From Margaritifera margaritifera (Eukaryota > Mollusca > Bivalvia > Unionida > Margaritiferidae), in the NCBI GenBank assembly GCA_029931535.1, contig JAQPZY010000924.1:434001-498000 (forward strand): DNA of 64,000 nucleotides. The letters are read 5' to 3'. The notes beneath the pieces were generated by a model. That model was not told the DNA's origin. It did not search any database and saw only the letters and a list, made by a program, of their open reading frames with translations. Positions 33,862-45,039 of this stretch are shown one piece after another. The number at the start of each line of letters is the position of its first letter. The first letter of the stretch is position 1. The position numbers and the translations under genes were made by a program.

Positions 33862-35239
33862 GTATGTATTTTTTCACATGAAATAGTATTGAAAATATAT
33901 CAATTGTAAATATAAAGAAGGTTTGGGCATTTCCGATGCTGTTCTAACCAGTGTCCTGGGCAAATATTTAGCCAATACAATCATATCCATGTCATTTATC
34001 TGCTCGTTGCAAGTCATACAGAGAAAAAAAATACTTTTATGGTTTTGTTACAAAGGTCAGAACTTTTAATGTGCAAGGGTCTTAAGATCGAAAAACATAA
34101 CATATGGTTCTTTTATGTAGTAATCCAACCTTTTATGGAAAATAACTTGCCAAAAGCTTGTTCATTTTATTGATGTTTCCTCATAAAATAAAAAATATTA
34201 ATGTGGCCTTTATCTCCAGTGTTGGCAGTGTGTTGCAAAAACTGCCCAATGTACGTTTGTAAGTATCTTAGTTCAAGCAAGTCCTGCTCTGATTTATGTA
34301 TCATGATGACTTTAATAATGAGTTACTGGGAATGGGTGCAAATATTTTCCTTGGGCAGGTTTGATTGTTACCCATGGTTTGTACAACCTTGAAAAATCCT
34401 TGAATTCGAGGGGTTGCTTTGAGAACTATTTGAATTTTAAAAATCTTAGTTTTATCTTTGAAAAGTCCTTACGTTTCTTGACATGCTCCTTGAATTTTTC
34501 GTGATTCCTTGAATTTATCTTTAGGAGTACATAACACTAAAACTTCATAAAATATTTCACTTTTTAAATTCGGAATTTTCATTTACATATTTTCCAAAAT
34601 GAATGAATAGATAAATACATAAAATGGGTTAAAATTGGGTGGATCGAATGACATATGACATGGGTAGTTACCAGATGGAATAGTCTGTTTGCTCTAGTTA
34701 CACACCAATTGTTTTTTCTTTTACTTGTGTATCTATTTTTTAATTTATGAAGTGATAAACAAAGTAATGTATGGAGAAAGTTAGGTTTCCAGAAGAAAAA
34801 ATAATTTTGGAAGTCCTTGAAAACACTTGTTGAACAGTCTTAGATAAACAACTATCTGGGATTGTATGAACCCGGTTTTATTTGTCATTTCAAGTGAAAG
34901 CTTTGAGATCAAATTTGATATAGAAATTAAGTTTTACTCCATGTTGTGGTGGCACAAATTACCAAGTTAATCAGTTTCAGACTAAAATTGAAAAGATTAG
35001 ATTGCTCACATTTTTGGCTGTGTTGCAAATCAAATCCAGCTTATGGATCAATGGCTGTCTCATTCAATAAATCTGTATGTATTTAGGTCCATCTAGGGTG
35101 AAACTTTGAGCTTTTTTTAACCTGCATTAACCTTTGCATTTAGCTCAGTTTCTTAGCACTATTACATGCAGAATCGTGTAATTGGTATATACATTCATCA
35201 TCAGGATAATTGTTCAGTGATCTGTGACATTGTCTATAG
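33862..35239. other. Proposed intron, nothing recognised
   Basis: AT-rich sequence following the donor at 33862. No repeat family or second exon recognised. Confidence 0.4.
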
Positions 35240-35630
35240 ATTTGATTGGCTGAAAGGGTTTCAAATAGGTCTATAACTTTAAAGCCCTTTGAGATTAAGG
35301 AAGAAACTTTGAATACTTGTACATCATCACTAGAAGGTGTCATCTGCCACATTGGGGGTGCTGTATTCGATGTCAAGGTTGTGGCATGATATTTTACGTT
35401 TTCCATCACACTTTCCCTGTTTGCTCAATAACTTTAAAACCATTTGAGATTAGGGGTGAAACTTTATGCTTAATACATCACTAGAAGGTGTGGTATACAA
35501 CATTGGGATCTTCATGTTCAAGGTCACAGTACAATATTTTACATTGTCATCACACATTCTCTTTCACTTTATAATTTTTAACCATTCGAGATTCAGGGAT
35601 GAAATGTAGTATACTTGTACATCATCACAG
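35240..35630. repeat. Tandem repeat with ~144-155-bp units
   Basis: Two full units and one partial share an aactttaaa.cc.tttgagatta phrase (35275, 35430, 35574), then tacatcatcactagaaggtgt and an atattttac phrase. Related in style but not obviously in sequence to the other ~145-bp arrays in the window. Confidence 0.75.
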
Positions 35631-35798
35631 GAGCCATATTAGCTCAGTTGGTAGAGTATTGGACTCGTAATTCAAGGGTCACAGACTCAATACTCACCCA
35701 GGCCACCTTGGTTTGTGTGTGTGTCGTTTGGGTAGACGCTTAACTCCTGTTATCTTTGCATTATATAGTCAATGTGTTAGAAGTGCAATTAAAACTAT
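35631..35798 (+). mobile_element. tRNA-derived SINE (Thr-like head)
   Basis: 35631-35703 folds as a tRNA on the 5' side: a perfect A box TAGCTCAGTTGG (35640-35651) and an anticodon stem-loop (ttgga/ttcaa around ctcgtaa) giving CGT at 35666-35668, as in tRNA-Thr. The T arm and B box (gggtcacagactcaat) are degenerate, so it is not a functional tRNA. A body with ccaccttggtttgtg, gacgcttaactcctg and atatagtcaatgtgttag follows and ends in aattaaaac. The body is shared with 45.5 kb. Confidence 0.7.
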
Positions 35799-35799
35799 C

Positions 35800-35990
35800 A
35801 TCATCACTGGGAGATGTGACATGTACCACATAGTGGGTGCTATCATCATTGCAGGAAGATATGTCATGTACCACATAGTGGGTACTATCATCATTGCAGG
35901 GAGATGTGTCATGTACCACATAGTGGCTACCATCATCATTGTAGGGAGATGTGTCATGTACCACATAGTGGGTGCTATCATCATCACATA
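35800..35990. repeat. 45-bp minisatellite, four copies
   Basis: atgtaccacatagtgg occurs at 35820, 35865, 35910 and 35955. Because the period is divisible by three, repetitive frames are open on both strands; they are not genes. The array starts right at the 3' end of the SINE. Confidence 0.9.
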
Positions 35991-36102
35991 ATTCTTTCCA
36001 TTAAGAACAATATATCAGTGTGTTTGTCATTGTTAAATTTTTTCATTGAATCAATGTCAAAGAGCTAAAATATTGTTCAGAAGTTTAAAGCGTTTCATTT
36101 AC

Positions 36103-36281
36103 CTTTTGTAGACACAGTTAGCATTAGGACAGCTTTGGCATAGTTTGAGAGAAGCGAGTACAGTCTTCAGGGAGACAATTTTTTCCAGTGCCTGTCTAAA
36201 GGACATAGGCTCCTTGATATTGACAAAGAGCTGCCATAAATTGTGCCATTCCACCTTCACATGAAAGTGGTCAGTTAAGAT
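36103..36281 (-). CDS. Candidate internal exon of an unidentified gene
   Basis: On the minus strand ATTTTCTTTCAG (acceptor) ends at 36282 and AAAAG|GTAAATG (donor) marks 36103. The 179 nt between are open in the frame starting ILTDHFHVKVEWHNLW, continuing with EPMSFRQALEKIVSL and ending LASLKLCQSCPNANC-VYK, with one base pattern (C-x2-C-x4-C) that could bind metal. Codon composition is balanced and clearly richer in G+C than the flanks. There is no methionine start, as expected of an internal exon, and it ends two bases into a codon. I do not recognise the family. No partner exon was found with confidence. Confidence 0.5.
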
Positions 36282-36799
36282 CTGAAAGAAAATAATGCAT
36301 ATTGCAGCAATAAACTGATGAAAAAATATCTCTACTTAATTTATCATGTAATACATTCCAGTTGCAAGCTAGTTGTTTATTGTTGGAGAAATATTTCATA
36401 TATAAACAAAATAATAACCCAATATGTTCTATTGACCTGTTTTCAAAACCGATTAAATTATAAGATAAAACTGCTCCTTTTCTTACTTTGATAGACAGAA
36501 AAGAGAAATGAGAAATTATTAGTGCAGCACTGACATAGGTTATAGTTTACTGATCAAAGACTTTTTCTTTTGCACAGAGTATATTATGTAAATATAAGAG
36601 CAACTTGTTAATAAAATTCAACTTTCACTCCTTGTCAAATTTTCCAAAAATTTATAAGAACAACAACAATCACAACTACTGCTACTATTCTAAAAGCAAA
36701 AATATTATATTGTGATAGTGCCAAAGGAATTGCACCCCCACCCCACCCGATCTCATTTGTTGGTAACTAAGATAGATCTGAACCAAAATTTAGCAATAT

Positions 36800-36965
36800 G
36801 GAAAAGTTACTATCTGATTCAGTAAATTCCACCCAAGGATATGATGTCTTCCATTTAGTGTTGAACCCTGTCCTTCGTTTCTTAAGCACATTCCTTGTGG
36901 AATCGGAATCACCACTGGTGACACCAATCTCTGTTCTTTGTACCAGACCAACATGGTACTAGCCG
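36800..36965 (-). pseudogene. BED/TTF-type zinc-finger-like fragment of a hAT-related protein
   Basis: Minus strand: a stretch RNVLKKRRTGFNTKWKTSYP followed by WVEFTESDS. The layout KKRRTGF..KW...YPW resembles the N-terminal finger region of ZNF862/DUF4371-like hAT proteins, in which a CxxC pair would follow; here the sequence degenerates (NFSILLNFG) and meets a stop. It could be a remnant of the same element family as 23.7 and 28.5 kb, or an exon of a related gene. The similarity is recalled, not computed. Confidence 0.4.
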
Positions 36966-37589
36966 GGCTCTGGGTAATTTCATGTTTTTGTGGTGTGTCC
37001 ATTTTTCACAAGAATTTGCTTAACTTAAAATGTAATGTGTGTAACTTTTTTAGCTTGTAGTGGAAATGACTGAAATGTATATATATAACACACACTACCA
37101 GTCGACTCCATCATTGTTGGCTGATCACATGTCTGTATCAGTGCAATAACGAAACCCACTTCAAAGGTCGGTCCCCGACAGTTGGTCAAACCAGGTACAG
37201 AAAAACATAACCAAGTGAGTGAATGAACTATCTTAATTAAATACCCAGGAAGAGGTAAGAACAGCTGTCATTTGAGTAATAAGGCTTTGAATTAAGTGAC
37301 ACAATGTTTATTTAACAGATTAATTTTATAATGATAGCGGGAAGCATAAAAGCATAGTGACACAAGCACATAGTGTAGTGGCAGGTTCTAAAGCATCATG
37401 AGCTAAAATGATAGTATAGCAGGACCGCTATGGTAAAAATCCTTGGGGAGAACACTGGGTATGGTGCTTGATCCATTTTGTGTAGTCAATCATGCATTGT
37501 CTGTTTACAGTTGCAATTTACAAATTCTCAATAGCCCACCCCCACCCCCCCCCCAAAAAAAAAAAAGAATTGGACCAATTGAGAAAGAA
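36966..37589. other. Non-coding stretch, nothing recognised
   Basis: AT-rich with a poly-C/poly-A tract at 37536-37566. No gene or repeat family recognised. Confidence 0.45.
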
Positions 37590-38001
37590 ATTATCTTGGG
37601 ATGAGGCTCTTTTAAGTTTTTTTCAAATGATTCTTATCTGCTATTAAATATGGCCACCATTACTTAAAATAGAAAAACCTTTAAACAACTTCTTTTGAAG
37701 AACTGCTAGACAGAATTTGACTAAATTTTATGGAAAGCACCCTGCGATGAAGGTCTTTCAGATCTGTTCATCTGGTGCTGTTCCACCATCAAATATGGTT
37801 GCCATTACTAAAGTCGGAAAAACAATTCAACAAGTTCTTCTCAAAAACTGCTCAACAGAATTTGACCAAATTTGATGCAAAGCACCCTGGGATGAAGGTC
37901 TTTCAAATTTGTTCAAGTGATGCTGATCCACCAACCAATATGGCTTAAATTACCCAAAATATAAACTGTTAATCAAGTTCGTCTAACACAACTGCTTAAC
38001 A

Positions 38002-38032
<31 letters not shown>

Positions 38033-39905
38033 TTATTTATATACGGTAACTAAGAACTATACTACTCTTATTGAGGCCTTTTGCTTAAAATGTTGAAAGA
38101 TTATATACAATATTGACAACATAATCAGATGTTAATAAATATGTAAGATAAACACTTTTCTTTAAATAACTTTAAATTATCAATCTTTTTTATGTTTTGA
38201 GGAATACTGTTCCATACGAAAGCATGTGAATATCGCAGAGACTTTTTGACGGTTTCTAACTTTGGCTTGGGAAGTCAAAGATTCCCATTACAAACAGATC
38301 TTAACTCATATTCACACAAGTTTGTTACAAATAATTCCTGAAGATATTTTTTTTTGTTTTTGTAATCAATCCTTCTAGATAGATCCAGTCTTATCAAATT
38401 CATGGAAGATAGGCTTGCTTGATGCATCAAATAGTTTTGAAAGTATAATTTATGTTGCTCTTTTTTGTAGTTTTGAAAGTAAGTCAATACATGTACATGT
38501 ATTCTTTGGAAAAGTTTCCACAAATAGTTGCACAGTAGTCAAAAAGTGGCAAAATATAAGCATTTTAATAGAGAATAATTGTTTCCACAGGAAGATATTT
38601 CTTTATTTTTGAAAGTAATGTAATTTTTGAATTTACAGCTTTATATACTTTGTCAACTTCATCATTCCATTGTAGAAATCTGTTCACATGAACACCGAAA
38701 AGTTTATGACTTGCTACATTCTCAATTTCACATCCTTTTATGGTTAAATCTAAATGTGTTTTACCTAATTGTACCTGTTGTTATAAAGTTGTCTTCAGGT
38801 TACATTTTGTTTTATTTCCATTTATATGCATATAATTTTTATGACACCAATCTTAGATTTTGTTCAAGTCATTACATAAGTTTGATTGCACAACATTTAT
38901 CGAGAATCCAGATGAATGAAGTGTAGAATCATCAGAAAAGAGGTCAGCATTTGATACACTTGTAATGAAGGGCATGTCATTTATAAAGACAAGAAATAAC
39001 AGAGGTCCAAGGACTGATTCTTAAGGAACACCTGTCTCAATACTTTCTTTTTTTGATGTTGTAATTCCAATGCACACTTGCTATGTTTTGTCTTGTAGAT
39101 ATGAAGCTAAACACTGGATATTGTTGTCATGGAATTTGTAGTATTTCAATTCTGACAGTAAGATGGAATGATTAACAAGATCAAATGCCTTTTTAAAATC
39201 CAAATAAACAATTCCAGTTGGGTTTCCTTTGTTCATTTCTCACCACTTCAGTTTCGAACTTGTCAATCCAATCAGTTTTTGAATTTGGTGGTCTGTACAA
39301 TGAACAGAATAGGATAAGCTTAGAGTGTGGTAAATTGATTTGGATCCATATGCTTTCAGCTTCTCCTGTTTGTAGATTGTGTCATATAGCATAGTTGATA
39401 GCATATGTCTGTCATGTCTCGGAGAAGAAAATCCATCTATATTGAGTTTATCATCATCTGTTCTTTCATTCAAAGTTTCAGATATCCCCAAAATATCAAC
39501 AGATCTTTTTTCTTTAAAATATATTTTAGTTCATTTGTTTAGGTAGAATGTGCCTGATGTTTAGTTTATCTGTTTTCAACCCTCTTTTAACTAGACCAGA
39601 TGTTGTACAGTTACTGTGGTCCAAATTAGGCCGGCTGTCATTTTCATTTTGTATTATAGAATTAAGATGATGAGACTTGGAATTTGACAGCATTCTTCCA
39701 TGGATGGCTTTAAATTTTCTTACATATGATGTCGCTCTGCCATCAAATGTGGCAGCTGTTATTAAAATAGAACCACCTGAAAACAACTTCTAATTTGACA
39801 GAAAGCATGGAGGCTTATAAAGGAAAAAACTTTAACAACTTTCTTCTAAAACAACACTAACAGACTTTGATCAAATTTGAGAGAAAGTGTCCATAGTCTA
39901 AGCTT
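37590..39905. repeat. ~145-bp tandem repeat array interrupted by a LINE
   Basis: Units share aaatatggccaccattac (37647, 37792, 37937; 145-bp period), aagttcttctcaaaaactgc and cagaatttgaccaaatttga phrases. The series stops at about 38000 (..ctgcttaacag) and resumes at about 39736 with atgtggcagctgttatt, aacaacttctaatttgac and a further unit to ~39905. The intervening sequence is a LINE. Confidence 0.8.
38001..39735 (-). pseudogene. Internally deleted LINE with (TAA)n tail, inserted in the ~145-bp array
   Basis: Minus strand from 39735: the start of ORF2 with an APE endonuclease N-terminus (LNIRHILPKQMN near 39540, VDILGISETLNE near 39480, LNIDGFSSPRHDR near 39420). At about 39236 it jumps to the RT block GIVYLDFKKAFDLVNHS. 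The catalytic box reads FSDD (38928-38939): both aspartates kept, alanine changed to serine. The post-RT region follows (LDLSRRIDYKNKKKYLQEL near 38340), then a 3' UTR with ATAAATAAAT and a (TTA)n tail at 38005-38031. It is the same family as the copies at 17.8 and 29.1 kb. Confidence 0.85.
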
Positions 39906-40667
39906 CAGAAAGTGTACTTTTGTTAGGATGGGACACTTTTTGTAACAAAAAGCATTTTTTTGCGATATTGAGACGAAGTGTCAATAAAGAAATTTAGCTT
40001 CTTTTTTTAAAAAATAGAAACATTCCAGAATTAATCCTACATCAACTAAATAGAAAAACAAGTGGAATACAGTACAGCTCATGCAATTTTTCATTTTGGC
40101 ACACAATGATGTGAACTGGACAGTGTGGAGGATTATGAAAGAGTCCCTCCTCTGTCTCTCCACACATTCTGATGGAGCTGCCACAGTTTCATGTGTAAAA
40201 TAGCTCTCTACACTGTGCCTTCTTTTGCAGTTGTATGACCAAATGACAGAATCGACAGTTATCATTATCAGGTTTCAAATTAGCAAGATGTGGGGAGGAG
40301 GAATTTGGAAAACATGTCAACATCAGGGACAGTTGAAAAGATAAGGTTGTGGGAGTCAGGAAATCAATGACAAATTGGGTAACTGGGTCATATTCTTCTA
40401 AAATGCTGGGTCAGCATCATTGGTTACTAGGTGGTCTGTGGGTCCCATCCTTCATTTAGTAAGGGTTATTCAATCATATTCTGTATATAATTGAAGTGGG
40501 GACTGGTATGTGATATAGGATATTGTGTATATAGATTGACTGAGAGAGAATAAAGGGAGGATGGAAGAGGCAAAATAAGAAAAACTAATTTGAGTGGTGA
40601 CACATATCTGAAATCCATGTAGCTAAAATTGTAGTATGGAAACATTGGAGAGGTGGACAGGAAATTA

Positions 40668-40724
<57 letters not shown>

Positions 40725-41829
40725 GTAGTTGTCAAAAATGAATTAGGAATTTATATACCACTGAGGTCTCCTCACTCCAGAACCACAGGGTTATATCAGG
40801 ACAGAAGAAATCATGGGTCAGAGTTGCATCCACTGATAGTTGAAGTAGTCTCCATTAAATTGGCATTGTTTGCTGTTACAGATAGAGAGAGCATATTGGG
40901 GCACTGAGTTGTCTATATCATTTTCCTTATAAATTAAAGGACAATGCTTTTTTAAAAATATTTTTCCAAATAAAAGTTTCAACACCATTAGTGTATTAAT
41001 AACATATTGCATGAAGCATCTAAATTTCAATTGCTTTTTGTTTTTGTTAACAAAAATTTAAATCCTACATTGTTGGAACTGTTGTCAATTTCATTATCAT
41101 CAAAAATAATTGAGACTATTAAACGCTGTTCTTTGATTGTTAAGCTGTATATGCTGAATAAATGCCACTAAAATCTTTACATGCAAAAGTTGGTGAAATA
41201 ATTGAATAAACTTGAATGCAGAACAACTTCAGCCTCATGAGGATAAAGTTACAGTAATTGTACAGTAGGTATCTTGGTAAATAATGTATATACTACGTGA
41301 GAGAGATAGAGAAGGTGGGCAGGAATCAGGTTGTGAGTGGTTGCCAAAAACTGAAATTAGCCATGATTGGAAAAAATATACCGTACTTTGGTGTGCATTA
41401 TGTTTACCCTTATTTTTGACCAGAATTAGGTAAACAAAAAAAACTTTGTTCTGCCATAAACCATGCATGTGAACTACATTTTAAAATCTTGATAATTGTG
41501 CTCCATTTTCAGTGTGCAACAAGGCTTAATCATTTTGGATAGTGTACTGATTGTCATTTGTTACACGACATTTGAATTTTTACAATAAAAGAGTGCTTGG
41601 CTGTTTTACTGATCTTCTATCAGTACATGGCACCTAATCATGCCCATTAATTATTTTAAAGATATAATGAAAGTAAGAACAAAAAAAGGTGGCAGTATTG
41701 AAAGTAAATCTTTCTGATTTTCCAGTCGGCTCTTAAATGGGCTCTTTAAGGTTTGCTGTATTGATAGAGTTCAGTCTGTTGCATCAAACCCTTCAAATTC
41801 CTCTTCATCTTGTCACTCAGGAAAAGTTG
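39906..41829. other. Non-coding stretch with a (TA)n microsatellite
   Basis: A (TA)n run of about 48 bp lies at 40671-40718. Open frames that cross it are artefacts. Nothing else is recognised. Confidence 0.5.
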
Positions 41830-41965
41830 CTATATGTCCTCATCTGTCATTCTTCTCTGCTCCCAAACAGAAGACTCTCTTACATTGAACTCCCTCCCAG
41901 TGGCTCTGTTACCATGTGCTTCTGCATAGGCAGCGATGGTTAGCCAATGTTTTTTGTAGTGTACA
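41830..41965 (-). pseudogene. HTH (Brinker/Psq-like) DNA-binding fragment, probably of a transposase
   Basis: The minus strand reads LTIAAYAEAHGNRATGREFN, followed by VRESSVWEQRR and a stop at 41830. The pattern AYAE.HGNRA.GREF.V.ESSV...R matches the helix-turn-helix of the Brinker DNA-binding domain, widespread in animal Tigger/pogo-type transposases and derived genes. The last helix lacks the usual W-R-K. No start, no catalytic domain and no splice sites are visible, so a transposon remnant is most likely. Confidence 0.6.
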
Positions 41966-43175
41966 AGTTTATTACAGGACCTATGTTGATACTTTGTCTG
42001 ATCAAACACAAGATGCTACAGTGTATGTGAATGTTCAGGCCCAGTATTTATACTTATTTAGACTACCATGACACCTTTGAAATATATCTCCATGTCCAGG
42101 TTAGAATTTAGCAAGAAAGTGCTTTGTAAATCATGTTTGACATGTCCAAGCTTTAACTGGCGCTGATTACTTTTATAAATACCATGTGGAGGCAATTAGA
42201 CATTGACATTGATCACTGTATTGTAACAAAAAGGTATAAAATACAGTTGTTTAAGATGAGAAATAAAATAAAGAACCAAGTTTATTTTCGAAAGAAAAGT
42301 AAAATCAGTTGCACTTGGACAAAGCAATGTACATGTAATCATGTTTAGAACATCAAAACTTGAGATGTTGCAGATTACTTTGAAAAGACCCCAGTGAGTC
42401 AATGAAGTAGTGATGACTATAGTCATGAAGAAATATCAAATGCTGTTATTTAAGATGAGAAATAGAACTAAAAACAAAGTTTATTTTCTAAGAAAAAAAG
42501 TATTCACCAATTTCATACATTCACTTACTATTTTGCTTCATGATATGTGGTCAGTGTTGCCATAACAAACAAACTGTAGTCATGAAAAAGATATTAACAT
42601 AAGCACTGAAAGCATGAGACAATCGAGGTTTGTAAGCATATTTAATTCTTTAAAAAGGCTAATAGGCAGTTTAGTTACAATGCAACAAATTTAATATTTC
42701 ACAAGGAGTGAATGTGATGTAAAGGGAGCTTTAGTGCCTTGATCAAGATTGACCTGGGATTATTAAAAAAAATCATTTTTTTCTTTATTTCTGTAAAACA
42801 TGCACTCCCTCTTGAAAATAAGAAATTAGGTAAAATAATTAGCGTTCTTCGGGAAATATGGTATGCACACTTCATTCAGTACTTTTTTGAGTTTGGATGA
42901 TTAGAATTATGACTATAATGGTTTTAATAAGTCAGATGTAGGCTCTGATATTGATGTAAGCAACTCTGATTTTGATAATTTTTCAAATTCAGATAATTTA
43001 GTGATACAGAGACAATGATCTGGTAGATTTTGAGGCTGAGAAAGGTCATCTATAATTGGTCACACAGCTTCACTGAATTGCCAGTGAATGAATTCTCTCA
43101 GGATTTTAAAGCATATTGAAAATACTTCAGTATAGAATAATTATACAGCTATATTGATAAGATTATACTCATAAA
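41966..43175. other. Non-coding stretch; weak short duplications
   Basis: The phrase ttaagatgagaaata.aa..aaa.aa(c)aagtttattttc occurs near 42247 and 42450. Around 42905-43010 the plus strand can be read as an acidic D/S/N-rich segment (SDIDVSNSDFDNFSNSD), which could be a worn transposase N-terminus, but stops surround it. No gene is called. Confidence 0.35.
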
Positions 43176-43360
43176 CCTATCTATAGATAACACATAAATA
43201 CAAGAAAACTAACTATAGATAACACACAAGTACAAAAACCTATCTATAGATAACACATAAATACGAAAACCTATCTATAGATAACACACAAGTACAAAAA
43301 CCTATCTATAGATAACACAAATACAGAAACCTATCTATAGATAACACATAAGTGCAAAAA
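43176..43360. repeat. ~31-bp minisatellite with a palindromic core, six copies
   Basis: Six units of cctatctatagataacaca followed by (t/a)aa(g/a)tac(a/g)aaaa. The core tatctatagata is its own reverse complement. The period varies from 30 to 32 bp. Confidence 0.9.
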
Positions 43361-44369
43361 AAGGTAAAATGGTTACAATATATGTTGAACTTTGCATATA
43401 CTGCACTATAAATTTTCCAGGCGGGCATTATAATTTACATGGAATCATTTAGGTAAAATGTTCTATTTATAGCACACTGCACATTGTTGTTTTGGCACAT
43501 CTATAGTGACAGCCTGAAAAGCAACATATGCTGTGAGGTGAAGGGTTAACTATTTATTAGCTTGCTGACACTGATATGACAAAATAACATTACCCACCCA
43601 TTATTAGAGGAGAAAACCATTAAAGTGAAGGTTATCATCTTGAAAATTAACACCTCCACTGTGGATAAGATGAAAATCTGCACACAGTCATGTATGGGCA
43701 AATGAACCAATTCCAGTTTGTGCAGTCTGTTACCAAAACTTTCATAAAACTAGTACATGTACCAAACTAATTTACATTTTAATACTTAAAAATTCATAAT
43801 CCAAGGATTTTTTATTTTTTTCTTCAATTTCTTTTAAATACATTATAGTTCACTGAAACCAATTCTTACATATGCGATGGTACATGATTAGCTGCAGGTT
43901 TTATGATTATCCACAATGGAGGTATTACACAAACTCTTTGAGATGAAGACTTTCACTTGAACTCTTATCTCTAACATCTCTAATGCCTTTTATGATTTAG
44001 ATTTTTTTATCCACAGGTGAGTAATTTAGTTTTAAATAAATGTTATTCCATATATCAGTGTTATTGAGCTTATGAATAGCGAAATGTGGCTCTCCAAATT
44101 TGTCACAATTATAATCATAAATGTAACTTGTTGTGTTTATTTCTGATTACAAGCAATCTATTTCTCAACTTTCTGAAAGTGGTATTTGTCAGTCTTATCA
44201 CAGTATAACTGCATTTGTGTCCAAAAACAAAAGTACATAAATAAAAATTCTTTCAAAGTTGTGTCCAAGACAGCCGGAGGCAAGAAAGTGATTTTGTCCA
44301 CAAAAAAGCCTGGTGTCCTTAAACAGTGTCCCAGACATACAGAAAATACAACAGTTAGTCCTGAATGAA
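43361..44369. other. Non-coding stretch, nothing recognised
   Basis: AT-rich. The overlapping open frames at 44158-44401 lie next to a tandem-core element and show no family signature. Confidence 0.45.
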
Positions 44370-44800
44370 AATTCTGACCTAGCATCCAATAAGGCTACCA
44401 TCTTGAAAATCTTGTTATTGCTTCTCTTCTAAAATTGATAGTCATATCATGATAGTGTTTTCACAAAAAGGCTTTTTATGATATCTAGTTGGTCCTAAAT
44501 GAAAATGCTGACCTACAGACATTCAGTATGCTGCCACAATGAAATTATAGAAAATCTTGTAACAAATTCTCCTGAATGGATGGTCATATTGGCAAAGAGG
44601 TTTTCACCAGAAGTCTTCTAATGGTGTATGGTTTGTCTTGAAAGAAAATGATGCCAACCATACATCCAATATGGCACCCACAGTAGTTATATTTGAAATC
44701 TTGTAGTTTCAACACTGCAGTTAAAAAGAAGAAATGATCTTAACGTGAATTCCTGGCAAAATTTAATAAATGTGCTTGTTCACTCCTGTAACATCACATG
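44370..44800 (+). mobile_element. Tandem-core element (copy 3), last units and tail
   Basis: About two core monomers (gatatctagttggtcctaaa, tggatggtcatattggca, tccaatatggcacccacag) are followed at 44705 by the family tail (tttcaacactgcagttaaaa, then agaagaaatgatctt). The head is absent. Confidence 0.7.
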
Positions 44801-45039
44801 TCAGTGCATAATTAAGCAAGAGCACAATGGGTGCAGCCATATTGGGAATCTAATGCAAGAACATGTGGCTTGATCTTGCATCTTGAAATGCAGTTTAGTT
44901 GTTTGATTCAGTGATATCTCTTGGATATATTGATACTTAACATGGAAATAAAAATGGTATTATCATTTGTATGTTTCTTTGAAATTTTTTAGAAAATCAA
45001 GTCGGGTGGAGGGTGGGGTAATATCTCCATTGCCCCAAT

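Noticed and set aside
35631..35703. Functional tRNA-Thr gene
   Set aside because: The T arm does not pair and the B box is degenerate. The following body is shared with another locus, so it is a SINE head.
41725..41943. Plus-strand exon after the ttttccag site
   Set aside because: The minus strand carries the recognisable HTH domain; the plus frame has no family match and stops early.
42896..43020. PiggyBac-like acidic N-terminus
   Set aside because: Only a D/S/N-rich stretch flanked by stops; no catalytic domain or typical terminal repeat found.
43176..43360. CRISPR-like array
   Set aside because: Units are contiguous with no unique spacers; it is a minisatellite in eukaryotic DNA.
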